A stretch of 64,000 nt of DNA from Anastatus disparis. Its lineage: Eukaryota; Arthropoda; Insecta; Hymenoptera; Eupelmidae. Both the position numbers and the translations under genes were made by a program. Location of the stretch: contig JAFFSR010000301.1 of NCBI GenBank assembly GCA_017163975.1, positions 1,841,001 to 1,905,000 of the forward strand, in the 5' to 3' direction. Positions 46,166 through 55,214 of this stretch are shown here, one piece after another (the stretch's first letter is position 1; each line of letters starts with the position of its first letter). The notes beneath the pieces were generated by a model that searched no databases, had not been told where the DNA came from, and saw only the letters and a program-made list of their open reading frames with translations.

Positions 46166-47628
46166 TGCGCTTATTATTGTTTATATGCCGAGGTGAGTCG
46201 TCACTTAATAAACTGTTTCTGCTTCCCGTCAGTGCTTCTGGTGTAGACGTCATCGATTGTGTAGTTGTAGATCTTCTTTGGTAGTTTCCTGTTGTACCAT
46301 CATATTTCGGTAAAACAGGCTTCATTGGATAATCAGTCTGTTCTATGTATTTTTTTATTTTTGATTTGAATATTGCACACGTGTCACTATCACATGCAGA
46401 GTGATTTGTATCATGGTTAGCTTGGTATTTTTTATTGCTGTAAATGCAATTAACACATTGCAAAACATTTTTATTACAATGATTCGCCTCATGTTTCCCT
46501 GCACATTTCGTACATGCCACCTCATTGTAGCATTTTGTTGTACTATGTCCAAATCTTCCACATTTATAGCATGGTTTAACATTAATAAGGTCATAGACCT
46601 TACATCTTTGGTGTCCCACAAAAATTTTATCATTGTTCTCTTTAATTTTCTTATAAATTTCGGCTGTTACCTCAATTATTGCAGTTTCTGTTTTAGATGT
46701 CTTATTGGTATACATATGCAAAACTTTGCAGGCGTTACTTGCTGATTTGTCATTTTTGAAATTTCTTTTATTGATGTCTTCTTCAATATCAGCGTCTTTG
46801 CACTTATTAAATTTTTCTATTCCAACAATTTTCATTTTCGGGTTCATTAGTTGTTCTGTTTGTACTTTAAAACTATTTTGTGTTTTTTGTTTTAATAAGT
46901 TTTCTACAGTAGCTACACTTTTCTCATTCATGCAATCTATTACGACTTCGTCATCACTTTTATAGCTTATTCTTTTCGTTTGTATACTCTTTTCTTTATT
47001 TAAGTAATGTAAAACAAAACGCTTTGCAGAAACTTTTCCTTCTTTTTTAGTTTTTTTAACTGTAATTTTTGGTATGCGTTTTTGCATTGGTTTCTTGTTT
47101 GTAATCACTTCTGCATAAGATTTTTGATATTGGTATTGCAATTTCTGATATTGATGATTGTTATTGATATTGTTGCTATTCTTTTCTTTTTCGAGCAGTT
47201 CTTTTAATAAGGCGTTTTTATCTTCAAGTTCATTATTAAGTTGTTTTAATAATGTATTTTCTATTTTGAAATTTTCCAATTCTGAGTTATTTTCATAAAT
47301 TGTTTCCTCCTTGACCTGAAATTTCTTCTAATATTTCTTTTTTTAATTCTTCTCTTTGTTTTAATTTTATTTGTGCTATTAATATTTTTGCATTTTCATT
47401 TAGTTCCACGTTATCATTTTTTGAGGTTAAGGTTATTTCGTCCACATGATCTGGACATATTACCAATGTGTTACTGATAAATTTTATATTATCTAATCTT
47501 TCAAAATCACTTTTATGGTAAACACTTTCACAAATTAGGCACACTACAGTTGTACACTTCTGTTTAGGATGACATTTAAAATATTTATCTTTAGACTTGT
47601 CGGGAGGCACTTTCGCCTTCGACGCCAT
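46155..47628 (-). pseudogene. LINE ORF1 (PHD-like finger, coiled coil, zinc knuckles)
   Basis: The N-terminal part from ATG 47628 has a Cys/His finger (CHPKQK...CLICESVYHKSDF...CPDH), as in ORF1s of Jockey/CR1-type LINEs. It runs into a Glu/Lys-rich helix, hits TGA at 47293 and continues one frame over (KEETIYENNSELEN, LKELLEKEKNSNN). It ends with two CCHC knuckles, CYKCGRFGHSTTKC and CTKCAGKHEANHC, and a third Cys/His group. ORF1 binds LINE RNA. A single frameshift near 47295-47310 separates the halves. Otherwise it is open for about 490 residues, suggesting a fairly young copy. Confidence 0.8.
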
Positions 47629-47760
47629 CTTGGCGAAGTGTAATATAAAATAAAATTCTGTTTGTTAAAATATAATATGAAAATCTATGAATAAATATTA
47701 AAAAATTGAATTTACATTTTTTTTGTTTATTTTACATTTAGTTCCAAAATTTCATCTTTA

Positions 47761-47850
47761 AAAATGAGGCCCCGCTTCAAAGTGGGGCCCGGGGCTTTAG
47801 CCTCCCTAGCCTCCCCCTTAATCCAGCGCTGCCCCCCCCCCCCCCAACCG
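47761..47850. repeat. GC-rich island with hairpin and 15-C run
   Basis: AGGCCCCGCTTCAAAGTGGGGCC forms a hairpin (GGCCCC.. / ..GGGGCC), followed by CCGGGGCTTTAGCC and a C15 homopolymer near 47830-47845. It is strikingly GC-rich against 70% AT flanks. It could be a SINE or MITE end; I cannot assign it. Confidence 0.4.
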
Positions 47851-48822
47851 TATAAGTAGTACTCGAAAATTGAATCACCGAACCTAATTCATAATTATCA
47901 ATCATGTAATTTGTTAAATAAATAATAATTATATAAAGGTTATTTATAAGTGAATTTTCTAATAGTAATGTATGTCATAAATGTATTACTTCATTCTATC
48001 ATTGAATTAGAAATAATAAAATTTAAATTCATATCATTAAAATTTAAATGATTTAAAAATTAAATAATATAGAATATTAAATTCATTTAAACAATTCTCT
48101 TATTTTATTAGGAATATTTAAATTTAATACAACGTCATTGCTCAAAATTTTTGATTCTGAAGTGCAAATATAAAGGACATTTTCGCAGCTACCTGGTGTT
48201 TCATTCATTATAATGTTAATTACTTTTCAGCATTAATTTTTTAAATCGTTACATAATTAATTTAATCTTTTAAAGATAAATGTAGATATATTGGTTTCTA
48301 CTGCGACTTCTGTGGAAAAACTAATAATCAAACTAGTCAAAGTAGTATATGCTTATCCTATATGATTTAACTGTGGTTGTAATTATAACAATAAAAATAT
48401 CAAAACAAATGCAAGCAAACTGTACATTTTTTTCTTGCGCAGTCTTCTATTCTCCGGAATAAATGTTAATTACAAAAAAATTTTGATTTCTTTTAATTTC
48501 ATGATTTCTGTTCATTTTATTTGATATTTCTTATCATTTTAATGATTTTTACTCTAGTTGATTTTAAAATTGATTAATTTGATTTTGTAATATTACAGTG
48601 ATTTCACTGAATTTCATGTGATTTAGAATCGATTACAGAGCAAGGTGGTCACTGATTTCAAAGAGTGAATAGCCCCTCGGCGTACACGCGTATTCCAAGC
48701 GTAGTGAAGCTTATATATGCTATATACAGCTTTGAGTCTTTGAAAACTGGAAAACTATAATGTCGATGTACAAGTTCCCACGGTGATATGAAATATTAAA
48801 AAATCCTATATTAGTAGGTAAA
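47851..48822. other. Gene-free spacer before the Polinton
   Basis: AT-rich. GTAGTGAAGCTTATATATGCTA near 48700 and CCCTCGGCGTACACGCGTATTC near 48675 stand out but are not recognised. Confidence 0.5.
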
Positions 48823-48824
48823 CA

Positions 48825-48875
48825 AGGGGGATTCTAGCCCAGGGGGGATTCTAGCCCAAGGGGGATTCTGGCCCA
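48825..48875. repeat. Three tandem AGGGGGATTCTAGCCCA units, putative left terminus
   Basis: Units at 48825, 48841 and 48859 (17-18 bp each). They are followed by CTACATTTGTAGCCCACTAC, which contains the palindrome CTACATTTGTAG. Consistent with a Polinton TIR tip, but without a matching right TIR this remains inference. Confidence 0.45.
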
Positions 48876-48995
48876 CTACATTTGTAGCCCACTACTTGTC
48901 ACGACAGGTTAGAATTTTAATAACTCAAGTTTGTGGCAACTTTAATAACCCAAGTTTATAATTTTTAAACAGTTTATTACGTTTAAATTTTTTGT

Positions 48996-49011
48996 GGCTC
49001 TGAAAAGAGCC
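48996..49011 (-). terminator. Histone-mRNA-type 3' stem-loop after the 48-aa gene
   Basis: On the minus strand GGCTCTTTTCAGAGCC: a perfect 6-bp stem, TTTC loop, preceded by AAAAT and followed by ACA. This is the canonical metazoan replication-dependent histone 3'-end signal. It sits three bases after the stop codon of the 48-aa ORF (49015). Such RNAs are cleaved after the loop, not polyadenylated, and are expressed in S phase. A matching element follows the outermost gene at the other end (62087-62102). Confidence 0.75.
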
Positions 49012-49014
49012 ATT

Positions 49015-49161
49015 TTAAAGTTCTTTATATTTAATATTTGGGGGTGGTATTTGTGATTTATATTTTTCGTAATGCTCCTTCCATGACATCTCTTTTTTAG
49101 AAGAATCAATAAGAGGAGTATACTCGTTTCGTTTATCGGTGGTGCTTGGACTTTGTCCCAT
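49015..49161 (-). CDS. 48-aa putative N-myristoylated Polinton protein
   Basis: Starts MGQSPSTTDKR, which fits the N-myristoylation consensus (MG...S/T), and ends PPPNIKYKEL. The frame is open further upstream to 49218, but the MGQ start is preferred because it yields the lipidation signal and lies about 45 nt after TATAAAAG (49202-49209). The middle is hydrophilic, with no membrane segment. A histone-type stem-loop follows the stop at once. Small myristoylated proteins in viruses often link capsids or replication to membranes; this role is inference. I do not recognise the family. Confidence 0.5.
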   Translation of the reverse strand: MGQSPSTTDKRNEYTPLIDSSKKEMSWKEHYEKYKSQIPPPNIKYKEL

Positions 49162-49230
49162 GATGAAATAATATAAGTCATGACATGCTTCTACTTTTAT
49201 AGTGATGAGAGCTCTCATCTATGTAATCAT

Positions 49231-49731
49231 TTACTTACACTCCATAGGTATTTCCAATGACAAACGACTCTCAGTAAAATATTTTTTCATGAGTCTGACG
49301 TTATATAGAGCACAACAAGCTTTATACATTCCATCGTGATGGGGGCAAACAGTCACTAGCTTTATCTTATCCAGCGGTGGATAACCCATCTCTGTAACAT
49401 CGGTAACGTTGAACTTGAAGCGCTCTAACCATCTTTCCTTTATACTTCCCATCACTAAAATTTTTCTAGCATCTTGTAGAGCTTCTTTAAGAATGTTTTC
49501 TATTTCGGCGTAGGGAATCGTACCAGAACGCCAAGACAAACCATGATAATATTGTTTAAACCATTTGTTTTGCGTCTTATATTTCTCTGTGAGTCTTCGC
49601 CAAGCAAACAGTTTTTTAAAAAGTAGTACGTCCGGATCAGAATCGTCGTTCAATGAAACTATAGCCAATTCTTTTAAGACATAGTCATTACCAGGCTGCT
49701 TGAAGCCTTGCATATCGACCAAGTACTCCAT
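49231..49731 (-). CDS. Conserved Polinton-associated protein (166 aa), left copy
   Basis: The intact frame starts MEYLVDMQGFKQP, followed by KELAIVSL, WFKQYYHGLSWRSG and a C-terminal Cys/His-rich part (VCPHHDGMYKACCALYNVR). The same arrangement occurs in the plus-strand gene near the right end (61183), so the two form an inverted pair. Proteins of this wording are common in insect Polintons and related sequences (recalled). The acidic D.QGF, KE, HG..W and late C/H residues might form a nuclease-like active site, but I cannot show it. The promoter is TATA at 49762-49769 and TCATTC at 49735-49740, with the initiator 4-9 nt from the ATG. Confidence 0.7.
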   Translation of the reverse strand: MEYLVDMQGFKQPGNDYVLKELAIVSLNDDSDPDVLLFKKLFAWRRLTEKYKTQNKWFKQYYHGLSWRSGTIPYAEIENILKEALQDARKILVMGSIKERWLERFKFNVTDVTEMGYPPLDKIKLVTVCPHHDGMYKACCALYNVRLMKKYFTESRLSLEIPMECK

Positions 49732-49734
49732 TGT

Positions 49735-49769
49735 GAATGACTCTTTTGACGATAAACATCCAATTTATA
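49735..49769 (-). promoter_or_regulatory. TATA/initiator promoter of the 166-aa gene
   Basis: Minus strand: TATAAATT, 21 nt, TCATTCACA, ATG. Same layout as at 61138-61173, 62363-62398, 51898-51932 and 51128-51161. Confidence 0.6.
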
Positions 49770-49785
49770 ACTATTCCCCCACCAC

Positions 49786-51011
49786 TTAGACAAGTTTTCG
49801 TACATTACCATTGACAGGATTGTACTCGACTACGCGATCGTGTATGATCAAACAGTAAGCTGATGTTCCAGCAAGAATATTATTTCTTGATTCAAATTCC
49901 AAGCGAACATCCACAGGAGCGCTTTTCAGAGACTCGTTTTGTTTCGAGCAATCGATTACAATCAACGGCACATGGTCAATGAAATCTTGCTTTTTTAAGC
50001 GCGGTTCTGCATCTTTCTCATAGTACGCAGGTTGAAAATTAGCATACATATCGTATAACATAGCAATTGATTACGTTCAATATTTAAATTTAGATTTTCA
50101 TATGGATAGTATAGCGAATTAAGGAAAAGCTTTACATTACTTATGTTGCAGTGATCAAAGCGACTCGCATTGGCTGTTTTTAAATTTTTTCGATTCGTTT
50201 GAAAAGCTAGAATAACAAAACGTGGCTTTTCTAATTGGTTAGAAGTTTTAACAGTCCAAACGTGTTTTGATGTGGTTGGAAGGAGTGGATACTTGTACAA
50301 GTCCCAACTGTGGAAACTCATTGCAATCGGTTTATCTTTTTCAATATGATTGAGTAAGCGAAGCTTGTAGGCATTCGATAATATTACATAGGGCATAAGC
50401 CATTCTATTCTTTGCAAATTGATCTGAAAATCTTCGTATCTATTTTCATGATGTGTTTGAACTACCGCATTCAAATCATTCCTAAATCTTGTCAGTATAA
50501 GTTCATGTTTTACATTAACTACAATTTTACGATAGTCTTCAGCGAAACCGAAAATCATACTCAGAGGAATAGATAGGTCAAAGTAACCTGCCTCGTCGTT
50601 TACTTTTAGATTCTCCTCTACATCAACCCAACCAGCGTTCTCAAGAATTGACTCTTGACTAGAACAAAAGGAAAGCCATCCTTTCATAAGTGTAGTTAAA
50701 CCAACATTTTTACATTTGTCAATCTCCACAGCATTGATTCCATATCGAATTTCTTCAAACATGTGACAGATGGCGTTATTGACTAGGACCGTATTAGCTA
50801 CCGCAGTTCCGTCAGCTTTCACGATTCTACCACAAATATGGAGTGAACTACGGGATGGTAGAAGACATAAGTCTTGATGTTGAATAGATATACGAATCTC
50901 ATCACTATTATTGAATGAAGATGCGGAATAAGGTTGATGAGCATGTACCTCATAATGTTCAACGGATTCATCAAACTTTACTCCCGACTGTATGCTCAAA
51001 ATTCCTTTCAT
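49786..51011 (-). pseudogene. Polinton major capsid protein (double jelly-roll), one frameshift
   Basis: ATG at 51011. Residues 1-310 are open (SIQSGVKFDESVEHYEV..., SSLHICGRIVKADG, NAICHMFEEIRYGIN, LMPYVILSNAYKLRLLNHIE, FHSWDLYKYPLLP). The correct frame then passes into a second open piece from about 50061 (YDMYANFQPAYYEKDAEPRL ... EYNPVNGN) and stops at 49786, so one base has been lost near 50062-50068. The total of about 408 residues is near the usual length. In the family this protein forms the hexon-like capsid shell. It lies downstream of the minor capsid and 51-aa genes and has its own TATA box inside the latter. Confidence 0.85.
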
Positions 51012-51041
51012 ATTTTTGAAAACAACAGAAGAATATACAAG

Positions 51042-51197
51042 TTACTTTCCACCACGGATTCTTAGTCCGAGACTTTTTAGGAACTGAATGTTTTGCCGTG
51101 TTAGCGCTTTCTTTGTCGTTTGACGACTGATGACTGGTCGACATGTTGACTTACTTATATAGCCTCTGCCAGCTTTAGTGTTGTAAACGATACCCAT
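51042..51197 (-). CDS. 51-aa basic protein between the two capsid genes
   Basis: Starts MGIVYNTKAGRGYISKSTCR and ends LKSLGLRIRGGK. It is strongly basic. Its ATG overlaps the ancestral stop of the minor capsid frame in TAATG, and 30 nt separate its stop from the MCP start. Short basic proteins at this place are seen in insect Polintons (recalled); a DNA-condensing or capsid-cement role is plausible but unproven. The codons around GYISKS contain the TATA box of the MCP promoter. Confidence 0.65.
   Translation of the reverse strand: MGIVYNTKAGRGYISKSTCRPVISRQTTKKALTRQNIQFLKSLGLRIRGGK
51128..51161 (-). promoter_or_regulatory. Internal promoter for the major capsid gene
   Basis: Minus strand TATATAAG (51154-51161), 20 nt, TCATCAGTC. 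It lies within the 51-aa ORF and 117 nt before the MCP ATG. Layout as in the other Polinton promoters. If used, the 51-aa protein would be made only from the longer minor-capsid transcript. Confidence 0.5.
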
Positions 51198-51883
51198 TAC
51201 GTTTGTTTAAATTGTAATCTTATTGTAAAAATTTCTCCTCGAAAATTAATCAAGTGTCCGTCTTGATCGACTATCCGTTCTTAAATGTGATCTATGCTCT
51301 TAACGCTGATCGGAAGATAAATGACTGGAGATGGAACTTCGATGATCTTATATCCCGGTGGGACTGCAGGAAAGAACTCGTGTATGGTATGCACTCGTCG
51401 ATTGTTTATATAGGCGCCAGAGGTTATGTTGCACTCAACTCGGAGTGCGTTAACTTTTAAAATAGCTACTGGTAAATCAGAATCGTGAGAGATTTTTTCT
51501 GTAAGAACACGTTGAGTAAAACCCAACAATGAACCTATGGAATCTTGTGGTTGAAAATCAATAGGATGACTGCAGGTTATAACACAACGTAGTCTGCTGT
51601 TATTGGGTCTTATATCGATTGAAATTCCTTTTGATGCTAGTGCCTCACAAAGATAATTTTTTATATCTTTAATTTCGTGACTTCCAGTCGGTAATAAAAT
51701 TTCTTCCTCACCAACGTAAAACTTATTATTTCCACTGTCGATGTTAGGTATTGAGTTGAAGGTCGAAAGACCAATTAATCCAAGAACATAGTTCTTATCG
51801 GGTAAAAGTTCGATCGGAGGAAAATACTGAGCTTCGAGCACTGATGATGTACTAGAAAAACTTAGCGTCAATGAATCTTCCAT
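51197..51883 (-). pseudogene. Polinton minor capsid (penton-like) protein with a late nonsense codon
   Basis: ATG at 51883: MEDSLTLSFSSTSSVLEAQY, then PDKNYVLGLIGLSTFNSIPN, LPTGSHEIKDIKNYL, IGSLLGFTQRVL, VNALRVECNITSGAY, HTIHEFFPAVPPGYKIIEVP and YLPISVKSIDHI. TAA at 51281-51283 breaks the frame. The next 27 codons are still open and conserved in style (DQDGHLINFRGE) up to the TAA at 51197-51199, which overlaps the next start. The single-jelly-roll penton-like role is family knowledge. The loss of the last 27 residues makes function doubtful. Confidence 0.8.
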
Positions 51884-51897
51884 GATTGTTCAATGGA

Positions 51898-51932
51898 TAA
51901 TGAGAGATAGCTAATTTGACTTTCCTTTTATA
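51898..51932 (-). promoter_or_regulatory. Promoter of the minor capsid gene, overlapping the protease 3' end
   Basis: Minus strand TATAAAAG (51925-51932), 21 nt, TCATTATCC, with the ATG 15 nt further on. The TATA box also encodes part of the last codons of the protease (KKLIKGK), so the two genes share these bases. Confidence 0.6.
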
Positions 51933-53080
51933 AGTTTTTTACTCAAAAACTTCAAACATAAATGACCACAATTAAATGTATCATAGTCTTGATTCCTCTC
52001 ATAGTTATATTTAACCTCATCTACTCCCAAGTATAGCATTAAATCCAATGGTGGTTAAAGGTCTCCGAAAGAATCGAAATAAACAACGTTTTGGCCTCAT
52101 TTTCTATAAGCTACCCAATGTGTACCTGGACCATCTACATTATCGAGATTAACGATCGCTGTTTCGTGATAATGAGATCCACTCTTTGGTAAAGCATTTC
52201 GCATGAAAACTCCTCGAAAATTTGGAATTTTTAGTATTTTAGCATACTTTATGAGATCATAATCTGTCAAAGCTCTTTGCGGTAACCTTACTTTGAGGAT
52301 CTTTTTTTTTAAACCAGACTTTATATGAAGACCAAGTCCTGTCTTGTAAGGTTTCAAATAAAGACCTTTACCCAAAGCTATTTCTTCCATCTTTTTATTG
52401 TGTCTTTGTTTTTCTTCTAATTGTTTTTGAGCAGCTTTTTAATCATTAACTGCTTTAGTTATACCAGCCGCACCACCTGCTAAACTACCAATTGCACCTA
52501 GACCTGCAAAGACAGGTATAAGAAACCGTAAGAATCCTCCTACTTTAGTTGTAATTGATAGTTTGCGGGGTACTCTGACTTTATGTTTACCACCTGCTTT
52601 TCTCACAGCACTTCGAGCACCCTTCAAAGCAGGGAAGATAGCTTTACGAGCACACTTACTAGGTTTCATAGATTTGGAAGCGGCCCTAATTATTTTATTA
52701 AGAGTAACAGAGGGAGTCTTTTTCTTTTTTGCTCCCATTCCAAGTTTAGATTTTACTTCCATAGCGTTTGCAATAGCGAATGTAGCTGCTTTGTCACCAA
52801 TACTAGCGTCTTTCGATGAAACTCTTTCCCAAGCTTTTTCTCCTAAAACCTTATCAGCGGTATTTCTAACCTCAATATTTTCACGATTCTGTGAATAAGC
52901 TAAATCGTGCTCCTAGTAGGATTTGTCGAGTGGATTGATTCCTGAATCACCTCTTGCTAAACGCTTGGCTAATTTTGTCCCTGGTCCAGAATATTGATAT
53001 CCCGGTAGATGAAGTTCCAGTGGAAGATTATTAATGATTTTATTAAGCAAACCACGACTGCGTCGTCGATATATGATCAT
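51911..53080 (-). pseudogene. PLA2 / pVI-like / adenain-like protease fusion, four in-frame stops
   Basis: A single frame of 390 codons from ATG 53080 to TAG 51911. Residues about 15-70 are a phospholipase A2-like part (LELHLPGYQYSGPGTKL, then EHDLAYSQN; the usual Y-C-GPGT Cys is Ser). Residues about 105-240 form a basic, then glycine-rich hydrophobic pVI/pX-like part (KLGMGAKKKKTPS, FLIPVFAGLGAIGSLAGG). Residues about 230-390 are a cysteine protease of adenain/Ulp1 type with His in GTHWVAY, Asp in VYFDSFGD and Cys in FNCGHLCLKFL. Stops at 52913-52915, 52439-52441, 52097-52099 and 52055-52057, all in frame with no shift, show decay by point mutation only. In viruses the protease matures the capsid and a PLA2 breaches membranes. 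Confidence 0.85.
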
Positions 53081-53172
53081 AACACTTTAAAGTTCAAAGG
53101 ATAACTAACCCATTGGGCATATAAGCAGCGTATTTATAGTTAATCGAACAGTCGCAGTTTGTGTCTGTCGAG

Positions 53173-53877
53173 ATGAATTCCAAAGAGCACTCTGTAAAAC
53201 TTCTGATGGCAAATTTCGGTGCCATTTCGGAGCAAGAAAATAAATCAAAGAAACATGGAAATTTACTTCCAGATAGTATAAGAGGTGTATTTTGCGGACC
53301 ATCTAATTATGGTAAAACTAATAGCCTACTCGCACTCATAACACATCCTAATGGTCTAAGATTTGAGAATGTCTACGTCTATTCGAAATCTCTTAATCAA
53401 GCAAAATATAAGTTTTTGAAAGAGCTCTTTGAGCCACTGGAAGGTATGCAATACTTTCCAATTAGCGAACACGAATCAGTAATATCTCCGGATAACGCTT
53501 TTCCAAATTCTATAATGATTTTCGACGATGTAGCTTGTGAAAAACAAGAACACATCAGGGCATACTTCTGTATGGGTAGACACAAGAACTTTGATTGTTT
53601 CTACCTCTGCCAGTCTTATGCTCGAATCCCAAAACATCTCATAAGAGATAATGTTAATCTCTTAGTTATCTTTCGTCAAGATGATGTCAATCTGAGACAT
53701 TTATACGACGATCATGTTAACTCTGACATGACTTTTTTATGTTTCAAAGAATTGTGTTCTAAATGTTGGATAGATGATAAATATGGATTCCTAATGATTG
53801 ACAAAGATAGTCCACTAAATGCTGGTAGATATCGAAAGGGTTTAGATTGTTTTGCTATAAATATAACTCATACTTAG
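53173..53877 (+). CDS. Packaging ATPase (FtsK/HerA, A32-like), intact
   Basis: ATG at 53173 (the frame is open slightly further upstream from a GTG). Walker A GVFCGPSNYGKTNSLLALI at residues about 37-55, Walker B SIMIFDDVA near 115-123, then FYLCQSYARIPKHLIRDN (sensor-type Q) and IFRQDD. About 234 aa, the normal size for Polinton ATPases. It pumps DNA into the capsid, in the cytoplasm or nucleus. It is divergent from the PLA2/protease gene (93 nt between start codons). A TATA-like ATATAAGC at 53119 with ACAGTCG 27 nt later could be its promoter. The next gene starts 42 nt after its stop. Confidence 0.88.
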   Translation: MNSKEHSVKLLMANFGAISEQENKSKKHGNLLPDSIRGVFCGPSNYGKTNSLLALITHPNGLRFENVYVYSKSLNQAKYKFLKELFEPLEGMQYFPISEHESVISPDNAFPNSIMIFDDVACEKQEHIRAYFCMGRHKNFDCFYLCQSYARIPKHLIRDNVNLLVIFRQDDVNLRHLYDDHVNSDMTFLCFKELCSKCWIDDKYGFLMIDKDSPLNAGRYRKGLDCFAINITHT

Positions 53878-53918
53878 CAGAGATTCATCAATCTATCTTT
53901 GAAACTCAAAGAGATAAC

Positions 53919-54764
53919 ATGGCAGACCTTAAACAAAAGAAAGTCCTACTCCAGCAACTTATTCAAGCGCGTAATGCTGTGAAACGCAAGTATGACATGT
54001 TAAAATATGAAAAAGAAATTACGGAAAGAGTTGTTCAACTAACTCTTAAACCCATCATTGAGCCACTTGAAGAGATTGCTTTTGAAAGCAAGAGAAAAAG
54101 AAGAAGACTCATTCCTGAAAAAGAAGAAATTATTCTACCTGAAGTTAAAAAATCTGAATCCGATGAAGAATTGGAGCATACTATACAAAATGATTCCTCG
54201 CATTCTCTTGAGACCTCGTTTGAATCTGCTAGCGAAGATTTTACAGAAGATTTGCAATATAGAGAATTGGATAAAGTTTATGGTGTACGTAGGGAGGATG
54301 ATAAACTTTTTCTCGGTAATACACCAATACATATTGAAAAAACTTATGTGCAATTAGGAACTGAAAAGTTCCCAAAAACTCGAGGATTGTACGAATTGCT
54401 TGTTGAGAAGCATCCATCTCAAAAATTAGTAACTCAAAAAGATTTAGATAACTATCAAAAGATCCTGGTACTGACAAATGCTTATAAAAAACGTTTCAGA
54501 AACGATGAAGGAATTCGTTTGCATACTAGTAAAAAGTTCGCCAGCATTATTGCTCCTCTATTCGGTAAAAAAGGAGGTTCGCTATCTAGATATAAAATTG
54601 CAAGAAAATATACCAAGTTTGATTTTGTCTACTGGGGTGATCCAAACGAGTTAGTTGATCGACCGCGTTCATTGGTTGCTGAAAAAGCAGCTGGTAATCC
54701 TAGTCATACTAACGAGATTCATTCCATCATCGAAGAGTTACGAGAAGCTAGCTATATATATTGA
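53919..54764 (+). CDS. Conserved Polinton protein (281 aa, DUF8207-like), intact
   Basis: Start chosen at MADLKQKKVLLQQL (53919), 42 nt after the ATPase stop; the frame is open upstream across the ATPase end but with no better start. The N-terminal 60 residues are helical and charged (coiled coil likely). A basic cluster (SKRKRRRL, a possible nuclear signal) and an acidic Ser-rich linker follow. The conserved C-terminal half includes VYGVRREDDKLFLGN, RGLYELLVEKHP, SRYKIARKYTKFDFVYWGDP, NELVDRPRSLVAEKAAGNPS and IIEELREA. I recall this C-terminal pattern from many arthropod Polintons, often named DUF8207. The function is unknown; a minor virion or replication role is possible. Confidence 0.78.
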   Translation: MADLKQKKVLLQQLIQARNAVKRKYDMLKYEKEITERVVQLTLKPIIEPLEEIAFESKRKRRRLIPEKEEIILPEVKKSESDEELEHTIQNDSSHSLETSFESASEDFTEDLQYRELDKVYGVRREDDKLFLGNTPIHIEKTYVQLGTEKFPKTRGLYELLVEKHPSQKLVTQKDLDNYQKILVLTNAYKKRFRNDEGIRLHTSKKFASIIAPLFGKKGGSLSRYKIARKYTKFDFVYWGDPNELVDRPRSLVAEKAAGNPSHTNEIHSIIEELREASYIY

Positions 54765-54795
54765 GCTGCAAGTTAAAACTCGTTACACTATCAAA

Positions 54796-55071
54796 ATGAG
54801 CGTCGATGTATTCGGAAGTAATCTTAACCGAAGCGAGGGTAATCGAGGACCTCCCGGAATTGGCTATAAATTGACAAAAGATGGACATTTCGATGTAGAA
54901 AATAAGAGGTTATGCAATGTTGCCACTTTTCAGCAATCGAATGATGCCGTTAATTTTAATACACTGCAAGGTTTGATTACATCTGAAGTCCAGAGTATAT
55001 ACATAGTCACTGCTAGATTAAGAGATGATCTTAGCACATCAGAATTAGAACTGCAAAAGTTAATAGGATGA
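54796..55071 (+). CDS. 91-aa conserved Polinton protein
   Basis: MSVDVFGSNLNRSEGNRGPP, then GIGYKLTKDGHFDVENKRLC, ATFQQSNDAVNFNTL and a C-terminal helix (ARLRDDLSTSELELQKLI). The GN.G..G...T.DG.yD..nK.l.nv..P....DA...... layout resembles short fibre-like or coat-associated proteins of Polintons and some phage tail fibres (pattern only). 31 nt after the preceding gene. The DAVN...LQ part could form a trimeric coiled coil. Confidence 0.6.
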   Translation: MSVDVFGSNLNRSEGNRGPPGIGYKLTKDGHFDVENKRLCNVATFQQSNDAVNFNTLQGLITSEVQSIYIVTARLRDDLSTSELELQKLIG

Positions 55072-55214
55072 GTATGATGAGAAGATAAAAAAAATTAATA
55101 TAAACATTGAAAATCTATACGAGTTAATTAAAAATTGGATGCAAAATGTTAAAATTAAATCAAATAGTATAAGAGCCAATTTTCTGTAATTAAGCAATCA
55201 TTAACTCCGTGACC

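Larger units (their letters stand above)
45128..47700 (-). mobile_element. Minus-strand LINE with ORF1 and endonuclease but no RT
   Basis: Reads ORF1 (47628-46155), then the ORF2 endonuclease (46165-45509) and the start of the linker to RT (to 45128), where it is cut off. ORF2 begins within the last codons of ORF1 (ATGGCACATAA holds the ORF2 start and the ORF1 stop). Losing the 3' half is unusual, because LINEs normally lose their 5' side. A later deletion or insertion is therefore likely. Confidence 0.82.

Noticed and set aside
46355..46965. Frames in other phases over LINE ORF1
   Set aside because: Shadows of the CCHC-knuckle ORF1 in its true frame.
52563..52898. Plus-strand frames of 111 and 78 aa
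   Set aside because: Antisense to the PLA2/pVI/protease fusion, which has clear domain motifs.
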